51,620 nucleotides of DNA, taken from Candidatus Fermentibacterota bacterium. GTDB lineage: Bacteria > Fermentibacterota > Fermentibacteria > Fermentibacterales > Fermentibacteraceae. Every line of letters begins with the position of its first letter. Position 1 is the stretch's first letter. The stretch covers positions 1-51,620 of the forward strand of contig JAAYTY010000144.1 of assembly GCA_012523605.1 (NCBI GenBank). The letters are read 5' to 3'. The position numbers and the translations under genes are program-made. The notes beneath the pieces are model-generated. The model was not told where the DNA came from, did not search any database, and worked only from the letters and a program-made list of their open reading frames with translations. Positions 24,903-34,110 of this stretch are shown here, piece by piece.

Positions 24903-26932
24903 AGACCCTCAGGGTGGCCCTCGCGGGCAATCCCAACTGCGGGAAGAGCACGCTCTTCAACTGCATGACCGGCATGGCGGAAGCCGAGGGGAACTATCCA
25001 GGCGTCACCGTGGACACCGCGGTAGGCCGCATTCGCCGCGGCGACCGTCTGCTGGAGATGACCGATCTTCCCGGCATGTACGGAACGAGGCCCTCGAGTC
25101 CCGACGAGGAGCTGGCGGTGAGGGCTCTTCTCGCGGGATCCTTCGACGTGGTGGTGAGCGTACTCGACAGCACCAACCTCGAACGCGGGCTGGCCATGAC
25201 GATCCAGCTCCTGCACATGGGCCGGCGCGTCGTGGTGGCGCTGAACATGATAGACGAGGCGCGGCGCGCCGGCTCTGCCCCCGACTCCGCGGTGCTGTCG
25301 CGCCTTCTGGGAGTTCCGGTGGTCGAGACCTGCGGCAGGACCTGCGCCGGGACCGAGGAGCTCCTGCAGGCCGTCCTGACGGTCTCTTCCGCGAATCCCC
25401 GCCCGAGACGGATAAGCTTCGGCGACGAGCTGGACAGACAGCTTGTAGATATCGCTGCACAGATCCCCCCGTCCAGGGTGCCGGCGGCACCGGCTTATCT
25501 GGCCGCGTCTCTGCTGGAGGGGAGCGAAGCGGCATGGCGCCTGGTTCAGCTGTCGCTTGGCAGAGAGACCTCGGCGAGGATAGCACACGCGGTGGAAAAG
25601 GCCTCGAAGGAGATCGCCAGGGTCTTCGGCGAGACGCCGGACCTGGTGGTGACACGGGCGAGGCACGGGATCGCGCGGGGGGTGGTGAGGGAGTGCATTC
25701 CGGGCATCGTCCGGAGATCCACGGATCGGGATCTCACGCGGAGGATAGACGACGTGCTCCTGAGCCGCCTCTGGGGCATACCCGTGTTCGCCGCTGTGAT
25801 GTACGCCACTTTCTGGCTCACCTTCAGAGCGTCCGCCCCGCTGGCCGGCCTGGTGGGCTCGCTGTTCGAGGCTCTGGGCGGAATCGCCGCCGATGTCCTG
25901 CCCCCGGGCGCGCTGTCGTCGCTGGTCCGCGACGGGGTTATGGGCGGCGTGGGCGGCGTGCTCCAGTTCCTGCCGGGCATGACCGTCCTCTTCATGGTGA
26001 TGACGCTCCTGGAGGACAGCGGGTACATGGCCCGGGCCGCGTTTCTCACCGACGGCTTCATGCACAGGGTGGGCCTTCACGGGAGGAGCTTCATACCCCT
26101 GCTGCTGGGCTTCGGATGCACGGTGCCCGCTCTCATGGCCACCAGGGCGCTCGAGGACAGGCGCGACAGGCTCGCGACCATGCTCGTTCTCCCTCTCATG
26201 TCGTGCGGGGCCAGACTCCCCGTGTACATCCTGCTCATCCAAGCCTTCTATCCCGGAAGGCAGGGGGCCATGGTGGCGATGCTCTACGCAGCCGGTGCGG
26301 CGCTCGCGCTCGGCCTCGCCGGGCTCCTGAGGAAAACCGTTCTCGCGGGCCGCGATGCCGCGTTCGTCATGGAGCTCCCCCCCTACAGGCTGCCTACCCT
26401 GCGCAGCGTGCTGAAGCACGTATGGCAGCGCGTGAAACACTATCTGGCCAAGGCCGGCACGGTCATCCTGGCCTTCTCCGCGCTGCTGTGGCTTCTGAGC
26501 TACTTCCCAGTTCCCCGGCCCGGGCTCGGCGGTGCCATGCCTTCCGGCGCAGAGAGGCTGGAACAGTCCTACGCCGGCAGGATCGGCCGCCTGCTGGAAC
26601 CGCTCACGGAGCCTCTCGGATTCGACTGGAGAATGAACATGGCCATGCTCGGCGCGATGGGCGCGAAGGAGCTCTTCATATCTCAGACGGCGATCCTGCT
26701 GTCCCTGGAGGACGGCGGAAACGAGAGCATCTCGTCGGCCCTCCGTGCGCGCTACGCCCCGGCGACGGGGCTGGCGGCCATGTTCTTCATCCTGGTCTCT
26801 CCGCCCTGCGTGGCAGCGCTGGCGGTGCTCCTGAAGGAGTCGGGCGGATGGAGATGGGTCGTTCTGCAGTTCACGTTCCTGACACTGCTCGCATGGCTGG
26901 CCGGGTTCGCCGCGGTCAGGCTTGCGGGCTGA
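24899..26932 (+). CDS. feoB: Ferrous iron transport protein B
   Basis: The 677-residue product is a FeoB iron permease: an N-terminal G domain with GNPNCGKST (G1), DLPGMY (G3) and LNMID (G4), a helical regulatory segment, then the Gate repeats and transmembrane helices with FLPGMTVLFMVMTLLEDSGYMAR, LLGFGCTVPA, and MSCGARLPVY. It imports Fe(II) across the inner membrane, driven or gated by GTP. The GTG at 24899 overlaps the regulator stop; the upstream frame is not coding. FeoA function may be supplied by the regulator's C-terminal domain, as no separate feoA gene is present. Confidence 0.95.
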   Translation: MKTLRVALAGNPNCGKSTLFNCMTGMAEAEGNYPGVTVDTAVGRIRRGDRLLEMTDLPGMYGTRPSSPDEELAVRALLAGSFDVVVSVLDSTNLERGLAMTIQLLHMGRRVVVALNMIDEARRAGSAPDSAVLSRLLGVPVVETCGRTCAGTEELLQAVLTVSSANPRPRRISFGDELDRQLVDIAAQIPPSRVPAAPAYLAASLLEGSEAAWRLVQLSLGRETSARIAHAVEKASKEIARVFGETPDLVVTRARHGIARGVVRECIPGIVRRSTDRDLTRRIDDVLLSRLWGIPVFAAVMYATFWLTFRASAPLAGLVGSLFEALGGIAADVLPPGALSSLVRDGVMGGVGGVLQFLPGMTVLFMVMTLLEDSGYMARAAFLTDGFMHRVGLHGRSFIPLLLGFGCTVPALMATRALEDRRDRLATMLVLPLMSCGARLPVYILLIQAFYPGRQGAMVAMLYAAGAALALGLAGLLRKTVLAGRDAAFVMELPPYRLPTLRSVLKHVWQRVKHYLAKAGTVILAFSALLWLLSYFPVPRPGLGGAMPSGAERLEQSYAGRIGRLLEPLTEPLGFDWRMNMAMLGAMGAKELFISQTAILLSLEDGGNESISSALRARYAPATGLAAMFFILVSPPCVAALAVLLKESGGWRWVVLQFTFLTLLAWLAGFAAVRLAG

Positions 26933-26939
26933 CGCCCGG

Positions 26940-28763
26940 CTAGAACCCCGCCCAGAGGCCCAGGACGGACGACGTCCAGAGGTCGTCCTCGAGGGCGGAA
27001 CGGAAGTACACCCTGTCGGCCCTGGGAACGCGCTTCGACAATGCGGGCAGGTCGTGTCCCGGCGGCAGCCTTACCCCGACGTCCGCCTCGAGAAGCTCCC
27101 CGGGGATGTCGCGGGGATCCCCTGCGTCCACGGCGAGCGGACACGATGCCGCAGCCTCACGGAGCCAGCCTGGGGGGAAGCCCTCCATCGAGCGCAGGAG
27201 TATCGAGGGTCTTATCCCCCCGTCGGTCCCGTGCATCGCGGCCACGCGCGAGGAGTAGTCCGCCTGCTCTTCCAGCGCCCTGATCGTGTCCAGCAGATCG
27301 AGCGGAAAGGGTGCTCGCGGCTCGAGCACGACGTCCAGCACGCAGTACGGATCCGCCGACCTGCGCCTCCTGACGTGCGCCTCTACGAGTGAGCGCCTTG
27401 CCCAGAGATCCTCGGAAGCCAGCCTCACCGAACCGTGTCGAAGAGAGGGCGGATCGGGCAGGGATGCCGGGTCCGGAACGTTTTCGACGTCCAAATCGTA
27501 CTCCTCGGTGCCCTCCCATCCATCGAACAGGACTGGGCGGTGGCCGATGTCGAGATCGAACCCGAACATCTCCGCGATCGCCTCCCTGATCCGGCGCATC
27601 TCGTCGAACACCACGCCAGGCGCTTCGAGAACGTAGTACGGGGGCCTCTCCATCCACGAAACGCCCATACCCGCCGAGCGCGCCCTGAGCTCCGTGCCGG
27701 GGAGGACCGAGAGATAGAAGACCTGCGCGTCGAAGTCGAAGCCCCTCGACGCCACCTGCCTCGCTGCTTCCAGGGGACCCGCCGCGGTATCCCCGGGAAG
27801 GCCCAGAATGATGTCCAGAACGGGTTTTACGCCGGCCTCAGCGAGGGCCTGGGCGCCGTCGAGCGCAACGCCCGGATTCCCGCGCCTCCCGGCGGTCCTC
27901 AGAGCCTCGGCGCTCCACGACTGGAGGCCTATCTCCACGCTCCTGAAGCCCGCCGACGCGTAGAGCCGCGCCAGCCCGTCCGTCACGGACTCGCCCGATA
28001 TCTCGCCAAAGCATGACGCGCCGAGCTCTCCCAGGCCTTCCAGCAGGATCCGGAGGTCGGGTCGCGCATCGAAGGTGGGGTCCAGGAACACTAGCTCGGA
28101 AGCACCGGCCCTCACCAGCCTGCGGCAGAGAGCAAGCGCGGCGGAGGCATCCATCCTCCTCGGCACCGGGTGGCGCCGCCTGTAGGAGCAGTAGATGCAC
28201 CCCGACGGGCATCCCCTTACGGTCTCGACGGAAGCGGAGCCGTCGCGGCGGAGGTCGAGCTGGCCCGAGAGCCAGGGATCGGGATAGGCTCCGGGCGGGA
28301 ACGAATGAGCCCCGGAATCGAGGAGACCGGACTCCGGCCCCAGATCGGCGATGCCCTCCGGACCGGTCGAGAGGAGGCGCCCCGCCAGGGGCTCGCCCTC
28401 TCCCGCCACGAGGAGGTCGAAAACGCCGTTTGCGAGCAGCCAGGAGTTGTCGGGGCTTGCCTCCGGCCCTCCCGCGACGAGGACCGTTCCCGGCGCCTTC
28501 TCCCTGACGAGCGAGGCGACATGACAGCTCCGCTCCGAATTCCAGCAGTAGAGCGTGAACGCTGCGATCCCCGGCTCCATCGAAGCGATCCGCGCTGCCA
28601 GGGCGCGATCTCCCAGCCGGTCGGCCTCGTCCTGGCACAGCACCCGGCCGGGAGCGAGGCCTGCGGCGGCAGCGAGCATCGCTCCCGCCAGAGGGATGTT
28701 GCCCGTGGGCTCGAACGGCGCGGAGGGATTCAGGGGAAGCTGTACGAAGAGTGGAGACTTCAT
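26940..28763 (-). CDS. B12-binding-type radical SAM protein
   Basis: Reading on the minus strand, the 607-residue product begins MKSPLFVQLPLNPSAP. An N-terminal B12-binding-like domain (about 1-130) has VLVAGGPEAS and GVFDLLVAGEGE, as in methyl-transferring radical SAM enzymes, but it lacks the DxHxxG cobalamin histidine motif. The radical SAM core follows with C185-x3-C189-x2-C192 (CPSGCIYC), then SGESVTDGLARL, GLQSW and GLPGDT. A C-terminal extension of about 200 residues resembles DUF4080-type tails. Substrate unknown. The start overlaps the stop of the membrane protein gene upstream (ATGA). Confidence 0.85.
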   Translation of the reverse strand: MKSPLFVQLPLNPSAPFEPTGNIPLAGAMLAAAAGLAPGRVLCQDEADRLGDRALAARIASMEPGIAAFTLYCWNSERSCHVASLVREKAPGTVLVAGGPEASPDNSWLLANGVFDLLVAGEGEPLAGRLLSTGPEGIADLGPESGLLDSGAHSFPPGAYPDPWLSGQLDLRRDGSASVETVRGCPSGCIYCSYRRRHPVPRRMDASAALALCRRLVRAGASELVFLDPTFDARPDLRILLEGLGELGASCFGEISGESVTDGLARLYASAGFRSVEIGLQSWSAEALRTAGRRGNPGVALDGAQALAEAGVKPVLDIILGLPGDTAAGPLEAARQVASRGFDFDAQVFYLSVLPGTELRARSAGMGVSWMERPPYYVLEAPGVVFDEMRRIREAIAEMFGFDLDIGHRPVLFDGWEGTEEYDLDVENVPDPASLPDPPSLRHGSVRLASEDLWARRSLVEAHVRRRRSADPYCVLDVVLEPRAPFPLDLLDTIRALEEQADYSSRVAAMHGTDGGIRPSILLRSMEGFPPGWLREAAASCPLAVDAGDPRDIPGELLEADVGVRLPPGHDLPALSKRVPRADRVYFRSALEDDLWTSSVLGLWAGF

Positions 28764-29596
28764 GCCCGCATGTCGGGCATCGCTGTCTGTCCGGCCAGGA
28801 CCAGCGCGAGCAGCAGGGGATAGGCGGCCGCCGCGAGCAGGTTCGCAGCGGGATGGTGCAGGCGCCTCCGGTCGAGGTAGAGAATCGCCGCCACCGGAGC
28901 CGGGATGAGAGCGAAGGCTGCGGACCTGGCCGCGCACGCCTGCACTCCCCCCGGCTCGATGAGCATCAGCGTCATCGCCGCCAGCAGGAAGGGTATGCCC
29001 GCCAGGAAGGCGCGTCTGGCGAGGCTCTCGGAGGAGGCGAGCGGAGGGAGGGCCGAGTTCACGACTCGATCCCTGCGGACCTTCAACCTGATGAGATATA
29101 CTATCACCGCGGAGAAGCACACCGCGAACGCCAGAAGGGCCGCCGCGAGAGCCGCCCCGGACAGCCAGTTCACGGAATGGACCTGCTGTCCCGGGGCTCT
29201 TTGCGCAGGAGCGAGGAACGGTACTAGGATGGCCAGCAAGGCCTGCTGGCAGGCCATGACCGTGAGGAAGGCCCTGTTGCCTGCAACCTGCCTGCCCAGG
29301 ACGCGCAGGACCTGCATCATGAGCATCTGAGAGGTAATCTGTCCGAAGCTGCTGGTCATGAGCTGGGTGCCCGCCCTGCCCCCCGCGAGAAGCCAGAGCA
29401 GTGCGAACGCGGCGAACTGAAGCAGCTTCACGATGCGGTAATGGAGCATCTGCCTCCGGCGATGAGCTTCCTGCCCCTCGGGGCCTTCCAGGGGAACGGC
29501 CCAGACCGGAAGGCTCCTCCCGTACCCGCCGAGGTGGAGGTAGAGCTCCTCCAGGATCAGCGTGGCCAGGCACAACAGGGAGGCCGCAGTGATCAT
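28760..29596 (-). CDS. Integral membrane protein of unknown function
   Basis: The 278-residue product has about seven or eight hydrophobic helices (for example AASLLCLATLILEELYLHL, LLQFAAFALLWLLAGG, AFLTVMACQQALLAILVPF and a C-terminal LLAAAAYPLLLALVLAG). I do not recognise a family. It uses ATGA overlaps at both ends, so it is part of the four-gene minus-strand operon with the MFS transporter and the radical SAM gene. GGAGG lies before its ATG. Confidence 0.7.
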   Translation of the reverse strand: MITAASLLCLATLILEELYLHLGGYGRSLPVWAVPLEGPEGQEAHRRRQMLHYRIVKLLQFAAFALLWLLAGGRAGTQLMTSSFGQITSQMLMMQVLRVLGRQVAGNRAFLTVMACQQALLAILVPFLAPAQRAPGQQVHSVNWLSGAALAAALLAFAVCFSAVIVYLIRLKVRRDRVVNSALPPLASSESLARRAFLAGIPFLLAAMTLMLIEPGGVQACAARSAAFALIPAPVAAILYLDRRRLHHPAANLLAAAAYPLLLALVLAGQTAMPDMRA

Positions 29597-30867
29597 CCGC
29601 CCTCCTCCCTCACCGCTGCGAGCACCGAACCACCGGCCGCGAAGAGAACCAGCGTGGCAAGTATGGACAAGCGGGCGCTCCCGGTCATGTCCCGGACCAC
29701 GGCGAACATCAGGGGGCCCAGGATGCTGGCGAACCTCGACGAGACAGAGAAGAGGCCGAAGTACTCCGCCGCGAGTCCGGCGGGGATGAGCCTGCTGTAC
29801 ATGCTCCTGCTGATCGCCTGCAGACCGCCCTGGAAGACGCCCACGGCGCAGGCCAGAGCCGTGAACTCGCCGGCGGTCCTCATGCGCGATGCCGCCAGCA
29901 CGATCGCCATGTATGCGAGGATCCCCGCCATGATGGATTTCTTCGCGCCGAAGCGCGAGGCCGCCCTTCCGTAGAGCATGCTCCCCGGCACGCCGACCGC
30001 CTGCGTGAGCAGGAGGGCGGCGACCAGATCGCCCGTGTCCAGTCCCATCTCGGCCTTTCCGAACACGGCTGCCATCAGGATGACGGTCTGGATGCCGTCG
30101 TTGTAGAGAAGGAAGGCCGTCAGGAAGAGAAGGAGGTTCCGCTGACGCGGAAGAGCCCGCAGAGTGGCGCCCAGCGCTGTGAGACCCTCGCGCAGCGCGG
30201 AGCGGGCCGGGATCCGCCCCGCGCCCTCGGGAACGGTCGCGAACAGCGGAAGCGAGAAAAGCGCCCACCACGCCGCCACGCTCAGGAAGCTCGCCCTGGA
30301 GGCCGCCGCGGCATCCTCGAGGCCGAAGAGCCCGGGCTTCCTTATCATCAGGAGGTTGACCGCCAGCAGGATTCCGCCTCCGAGATAGCCCCATGCGAAT
30401 CCCCCGGCCGAAGCCCTGTCGCGTCCTTCGGGGGGTGTAATCCCGACGAGCAGGGAGTTGTAGAACACCTGCGCTCCTGCGAAGCCGACCTCCCCGACCG
30501 CCAGCATGGCCAGGGTGAACGCGACCATGCCCGGGCCGGCCAGCGACAGCGCCGCCGAGGCCGCCATGCCGCCCGCCGCGAAGACTCCGAGGAAGAGCTT
30601 CCTCCTGCCCCCGGCGTCGGCCACGGCTCCGAGAACCGGCGACAGCACGGCCACGAGAGCGGCGGCGGCTCCGACGGCGTAGCCCCAGAGCGATGTGGGC
30701 GAGCCGCCGATCCTCGAGCCGAGGACCTCGAAGCCTGCCTCGCCGCCGCCGCAGACGACTCCGGCGAAGTATGCCGGAAGGACGGCCGCCACGACAGTGG
30801 TCACGAATGCGGAATCGGCCCAGTCGTAGAGCTTCCAGGCCCTCAGAGGGGTGAAGAACCTGCTCAA
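29593..30867 (-). CDS. UMF1-type MFS transporter
   Basis: This 424-residue transporter has the N-terminal WKLYDWADSAFVTTVVAAVLP motif of the UMF1/Atg22-like MFS group, then twelve or so hydrophobic helices. The intracellular loop VADAGGRRKLFLG is MFS-like. Substrates of bacterial members are not established. I placed the start at a TTG (minus-strand TTGAGC, base 30867) because it makes a TTGA overlap with the HAD gene stop and puts the YDWADSAF motif close to the N-terminus; the longer open frame reads through the HAD gene. Confidence 0.8.
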   Translation of the reverse strand: MSRFFTPLRAWKLYDWADSAFVTTVVAAVLPAYFAGVVCGGGEAGFEVLGSRIGGSPTSLWGYAVGAAAALVAVLSPVLGAVADAGGRRKLFLGVFAAGGMAASAALSLAGPGMVAFTLAMLAVGEVGFAGAQVFYNSLLVGITPPEGRDRASAGGFAWGYLGGGILLAVNLLMIRKPGLFGLEDAAAASRASFLSVAAWWALFSLPLFATVPEGAGRIPARSALREGLTALGATLRALPRQRNLLLFLTAFLLYNDGIQTVILMAAVFGKAEMGLDTGDLVAALLLTQAVGVPGSMLYGRAASRFGAKKSIMAGILAYMAIVLAASRMRTAGEFTALACAVGVFQGGLQAISRSMYSRLIPAGLAAEYFGLFSVSSRFASILGPLMFAVVRDMTGSARLSILATLVLFAAGGSVLAAVREEGG

Positions 30868-31556
30868 GCCCGCCGGTCCCCCGTCATGAGGCCGGATATG
30901 GAGGCCGTGTCGGTGAGGTCGGGAACCACGCCGGACGCCCCGGAAGCCGCCAGCTCCTCCTCGTCGTAGGGGCCGGTGGCCACGGCCAGCGTCTCGAAGC
31001 CCCAGAAGCGCCCGCAAGACACGTCGTACGGCGTGTCGCCCACAACCCATGTGTCCGAGGGGGCGAAGGTCTTCCCCGTCAGGAGGCGCGCACCCTCGAC
31101 CGCGTTCGGCACCAGCTCGGCCCGCTCCCTCCCGTCGTCGGCGAAGCCTCCGAACATGAAGCGGCCGTCCAGCCCGCAGGCCGCGAGCTTGAGGAAGGCG
31201 CCCTCCTTCCAGTTGCCGGTGAGCAGGCCGATCGCGGCGCCCCGATCATCCAGCGATTCCAGCAGGTCCGGCACCCCGGGGAGAACCGCGGCGGTGCACC
31301 GGACGGAAGCCAGCTCCCTGGCGAGGTGCCTCAGGTATGCGCTTCTCATCCCGCTCACCGCGCCGGGGGTCGGCTCCACGCCGCCGCGCCTGAGCCCTTC
31401 TTCCGTTATCAGCCTGTCCGTCCGTCCCGCGAACTCGACGCCCCTGAACGCCGCCTCTATTCCGTATAGCTCGCCCATGGCGGCATCCAGCGCCCTCGCT
31501 CCGGCGCCCGCGCTGGAGATGAGCGTCATGTCGACGTCGAACAGGATCAGTTTCAA
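30864..31556 (-). CDS. HAD-family phosphatase, phosphoglycolate-phosphatase-like
   Basis: The 230-residue product has HAD motif I DVDMT (D7, D9), an alpha-helical cap (about 20-85), motif II around LLTGNW, and motif IV VVGDTPYD. It therefore dephosphorylates a small phosphate ester; its exact substrate cannot be read. It is the first gene of the minus-strand operon ending with the radical SAM gene. A divergent gap of 151 bases separates it from pckA. Confidence 0.85.
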   Translation of the reverse strand: MKLILFDVDMTLISSAGAGARALDAAMGELYGIEAAFRGVEFAGRTDRLITEEGLRRGGVEPTPGAVSGMRSAYLRHLARELASVRCTAAVLPGVPDLLESLDDRGAAIGLLTGNWKEGAFLKLAACGLDGRFMFGGFADDGRERAELVPNAVEGARLLTGKTFAPSDTWVVGDTPYDVSCGRFWGFETLAVATGPYDEEELAASGASGVVPDLTDTASISGLMTGDRRA

Positions 31557-31617
31557 GCGACCTCCTCCTCCGGGAGCCCGAAGCCCGAAGATAGGCCACG
31601 GAGCCTCCCGGCCGCCA

Positions 31618-31647
31618 TTGGCCTTCGCGGCGGCGTGGGCTTATTCT
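31618..31647 (+). promoter_or_regulatory. Candidate promoter of pckA
   Basis: TTGGCC (31618-31623) and TATTCT (31642-31647) are 18 bases apart, 61 bases before the pckA ATG, in the divergent gap between pckA and the minus-strand operon. The same -10 hexamer occurs in the candidate receptor promoter at 45773. Confidence 0.45.
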
Positions 31648-31707
31648 TTCCGGACCCGGCTGGAGGCGTTCTCCGCCCGCCGGGTCAACCATCACCGGGG
31701 GTGTGCA

Positions 31708-33357
31708 ATGACTCTCCAGGATAAGCTCGCGAAACTGCTCGCCGGGCGCCCGGGTGTTTTCGAGAACTCTCCGAGGCCCGTGCTCATAAGGGAATGCATG
31801 GCGAACCGCGAGGTGATGGCCGCCGCCTGCGGCGCGCTGGCGATTTGGACCAGGCCCGAGTCGACCGGGCGAAGCCCGAGCGACACCCTCATGGTGAAGA
31901 GGCCGGCCAGCGAGAAGAACATCGACTGGACCAGCGCCAACTGCCTCCCGGTGACCGAGGAGACCTTCGACATGGTTGCGGAGGACACTCTCGGCGTCTT
32001 CGGGAGGTCGAAGAAGCTCTATGTGACGGACCGCCTGGTGGGCGCCGACCCGAAGTGCACCCTTCATGTGAGAACCGTTTCGGACAGGGCGATCACCGCC
32101 CTGTTCACCTGCAACATGTTCAGGCCGTTCGACGAGAAGCTGCTGGCCCGGAGCTGCTTCCGCGACAGGCCCTTCACGCTGCTCGTCACCCCCGACAGCA
32201 AGCTCGACCCCGCCCGATACGATGGCCGTCTCCGCGTGGACCCCGCGCTGGGCCATACCTCCACGATGATGATCGGCATGGACTTCGACAGGTTCCTGGG
32301 ACTGGTCCACGGCTCGGCCTACTGCGGCAGCGTGAAGAAGCTCATCTTCACTGTGATGAACTACCTCCTGCCGTTGGAGGGGATTCTCCCCCTCCACTGC
32401 AGCGCCAACGAGGGCAGGGACGGCAGGTCGGCCCTGCTGCTGGGCCTCTCCGGCACCGGGAAGACCACCCTCTCCGCCGATCCCTCCAGGGCTCTCCTGG
32501 GCGACGACGAACATTCCTGGAGCGACGAGTGCATCGCCAACTTCGAATACGGATGCTATGCGAAGCTCATCAACCTGAAACCCGAGAAGGAGCCCGACAT
32601 ATACAGGGCATGCTTCCACGAGGCGCCTCCCGAGGAGCACGGCGCGATAATAGAAAACGCCATGATCTACCCCGACGGCACGTTCGACCTCGCCGACCAG
32701 AGGCTGACGGAGAACTCGCGCGGGTCCTATCCGCTCAGCTTCCTGTCCAACATCAAGGAACCGCCCATCGCCGGACACCCGTCTGCGATCCTCTTCCTGA
32801 CCGCCGATGCCAACGGCGTCCTTCCGCCGATCGCCAGGCTCACGAGGGAGCAGGCGATGTTCTGGTTCGTCATGGGGTACACCAGCAAGCTCGCCGGGAC
32901 CGAGCGCGGGATCGTCGAGCCGAAGAGCACCTTCTCCCGCTTCTTCGGCGGACCGTTCATGCCGCTCCTGCCGGACGTGTATGCGGGCATGCTGGGCGAG
33001 AAGCTGGACAGGCACGGGTCGAAGGTGTACCTGGTGAACACCGGCTGGAGCGGAGGCCCCTACGGCGTGGGCAGGCGCATGGACATCTCGCTTACGAGAG
33101 CCATGGTGGCCGCCGCCCTCGAGGGAGGGCTGGACGGAGCGGAGTTCGATCCCGCCCCCTGTTTCAAGGTCCTTGTACCGCGAAGCTGCCCCGGCGTGCC
33201 CGACCCGTCCGTGCTCTCGCCGGCGAACACCTGGGCGGACAAATCGGCCTACCGCGAGAAGGCGAAGAAGCTCGCAGCCGAGTTCGCCTCCTTCTTCGAG
33301 AAGAACTATGCGGGCAGGCTCGATCCCTCGGTTGCCGCGGAGTGTCCGGGGAGATAG
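31708..33357 (+). CDS. pckA: Phosphoenolpyruvate carboxykinase (ATP)
   Basis: The 549-residue enzyme interconverts oxaloacetate and PEP with ATP/ADP. It carries LFTCNMFRP, the kinase P-loop GLSGTGKTTLSADP, the metal segment LLGDDEHSWSD, and the ENAMIYPDGTFDL and TSKLAGTERG stretches of the ATP-dependent class. Length is normal. The ATG at 31708 begins MTLQDKLAKLL, with a GGGGGTG ribosome site; the upstream frame is not coding. With the Kor complex nearby this suggests anaplerotic or gluconeogenic carbon flow, though direction is not shown. An inverted repeat CCGCCG-8-CGGCGG at 33382-33401 may terminate it. Confidence 0.95.
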   Translation: MTLQDKLAKLLAGRPGVFENSPRPVLIRECMANREVMAAACGALAIWTRPESTGRSPSDTLMVKRPASEKNIDWTSANCLPVTEETFDMVAEDTLGVFGRSKKLYVTDRLVGADPKCTLHVRTVSDRAITALFTCNMFRPFDEKLLARSCFRDRPFTLLVTPDSKLDPARYDGRLRVDPALGHTSTMMIGMDFDRFLGLVHGSAYCGSVKKLIFTVMNYLLPLEGILPLHCSANEGRDGRSALLLGLSGTGKTTLSADPSRALLGDDEHSWSDECIANFEYGCYAKLINLKPEKEPDIYRACFHEAPPEEHGAIIENAMIYPDGTFDLADQRLTENSRGSYPLSFLSNIKEPPIAGHPSAILFLTADANGVLPPIARLTREQAMFWFVMGYTSKLAGTERGIVEPKSTFSRFFGGPFMPLLPDVYAGMLGEKLDRHGSKVYLVNTGWSGGPYGVGRRMDISLTRAMVAAALEGGLDGAEFDPAPCFKVLVPRSCPGVPDPSVLSPANTWADKSAYREKAKKLAAEFASFFEKNYAGRLDPSVAAECPGR

Positions 33358-33493
33358 CCGCCCGCCTGCCGCGTCAGCGACCCGCCGAAGCCTCCCGGCG
33401 GCTGGAGGTGCCGCGAACGGCTCCTCATCCGTGCGAGCCCCGGCGGACCGCCGCCGCGGCGCAGCATCGGCGCATGTCCGCCCGACCCCGCTC

Positions 33494-34024
33494 CTACCGC
33501 TCCTTTACGGGCAGACCGAGGTGCGACCAGTCGCCCGGAGTTGGCGCCGGGATGTCGCCCGACACGAGCAGGCGCAGAGTCCCGACGAGCAGGGAAATGC
33601 TCCTGTGGACAGGCGGGTTCAGGAGGCCGGGGAGGTCATCGGGCTGGTGGAAGCCGGTTCTCCCGGTGTCGAGCTCCTCTTCCGGTCCTGCCAGGGCTCT
33701 CGCATCCCACCACGTGAGGAAGCCCGCCGGTACGGGAGCCCCTTGCTCCCGCCCGGCCATGAGAAGGAGAAAGTCGCACTTCGCACGGGCCATGGACTCG
33801 AAGGTCCATCCGGTGCGGGGCACGGGGCCCACGGCAAGCCGCCGGCCGTCGTGGAGGACGATCCCGTACCTGCCCTCCGTGCCCGGAGGGGAACCGCTCG
33901 TCCAGCAGGCGAAGCCGGAGGAAGCCAGCCAGCGCAGAGCCGCCCTTTCGAGGGCTGCCGGATCGTACCCCGCCCGACCTGTCCGGGCCCCTGTTCCGTC
34001 ATCTCCCGGCCTGTTCCTGCTCAT
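33494..34024 (-). CDS. Hypothetical protein between pckA and gcvT
   Basis: A 176-residue minus-strand frame reads as an ordinary soluble protein: ALRWLASSGFACW, EGRYGIVLHDGRRLAVGPVP, and TWWDARALAG, without low-complexity bias. It fills most of the 750-base space between two plus-strand genes, which supports it being real. I recognise no family; a restriction-endonuclease-like fold is conceivable. Its ATG region coincides with the -35 of the gcv candidate promoter, so it is transcribed divergently. Confidence 0.55.
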   Translation of the reverse strand: MSRNRPGDDGTGARTGRAGYDPAALERAALRWLASSGFACWTSGSPPGTEGRYGIVLHDGRRLAVGPVPRTGWTFESMARAKCDFLLLMAGREQGAPVPAGFLTWWDARALAGPEEELDTGRTGFHQPDDLPGLLNPPVHRSISLLVGTLRLLVSGDIPAPTPGDWSHLGLPVKER

Positions 34025-34052
34025 TGCCGGGAGTCTCCTGCAGACGTAGATT
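34024..34052 (+). promoter_or_regulatory. Candidate promoter of the gcv operon
   Basis: TTGCCG (34024-34029) and TAGATT (34047-34052) are separated by 17 bases, 59 bases before the gcvT ATG. The same -35 occurs in the dtxR promoter. No glycine riboswitch fold is apparent in the leader. Confidence 0.4.
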
Positions 34053-34110
34053 CGCTGGTGATTTTACCTTCTCCGGCGGGGCCGCCCCGCCTTTCCAGGG
34101 AGAGAGAACG

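Noticed and set aside
24347-26440. 697-codon antisense frame over the dtxR-feoB genes
   Set aside because: FeoB and DtxR motifs on the plus strand are unambiguous. The antisense product has no motifs.
33358-34110. Glycine riboswitch upstream of gcvT
   Set aside because: I looked for tandem glycine aptamer features and found none. The minus-strand gene occupies most of the space, leaving an 86-base leader.
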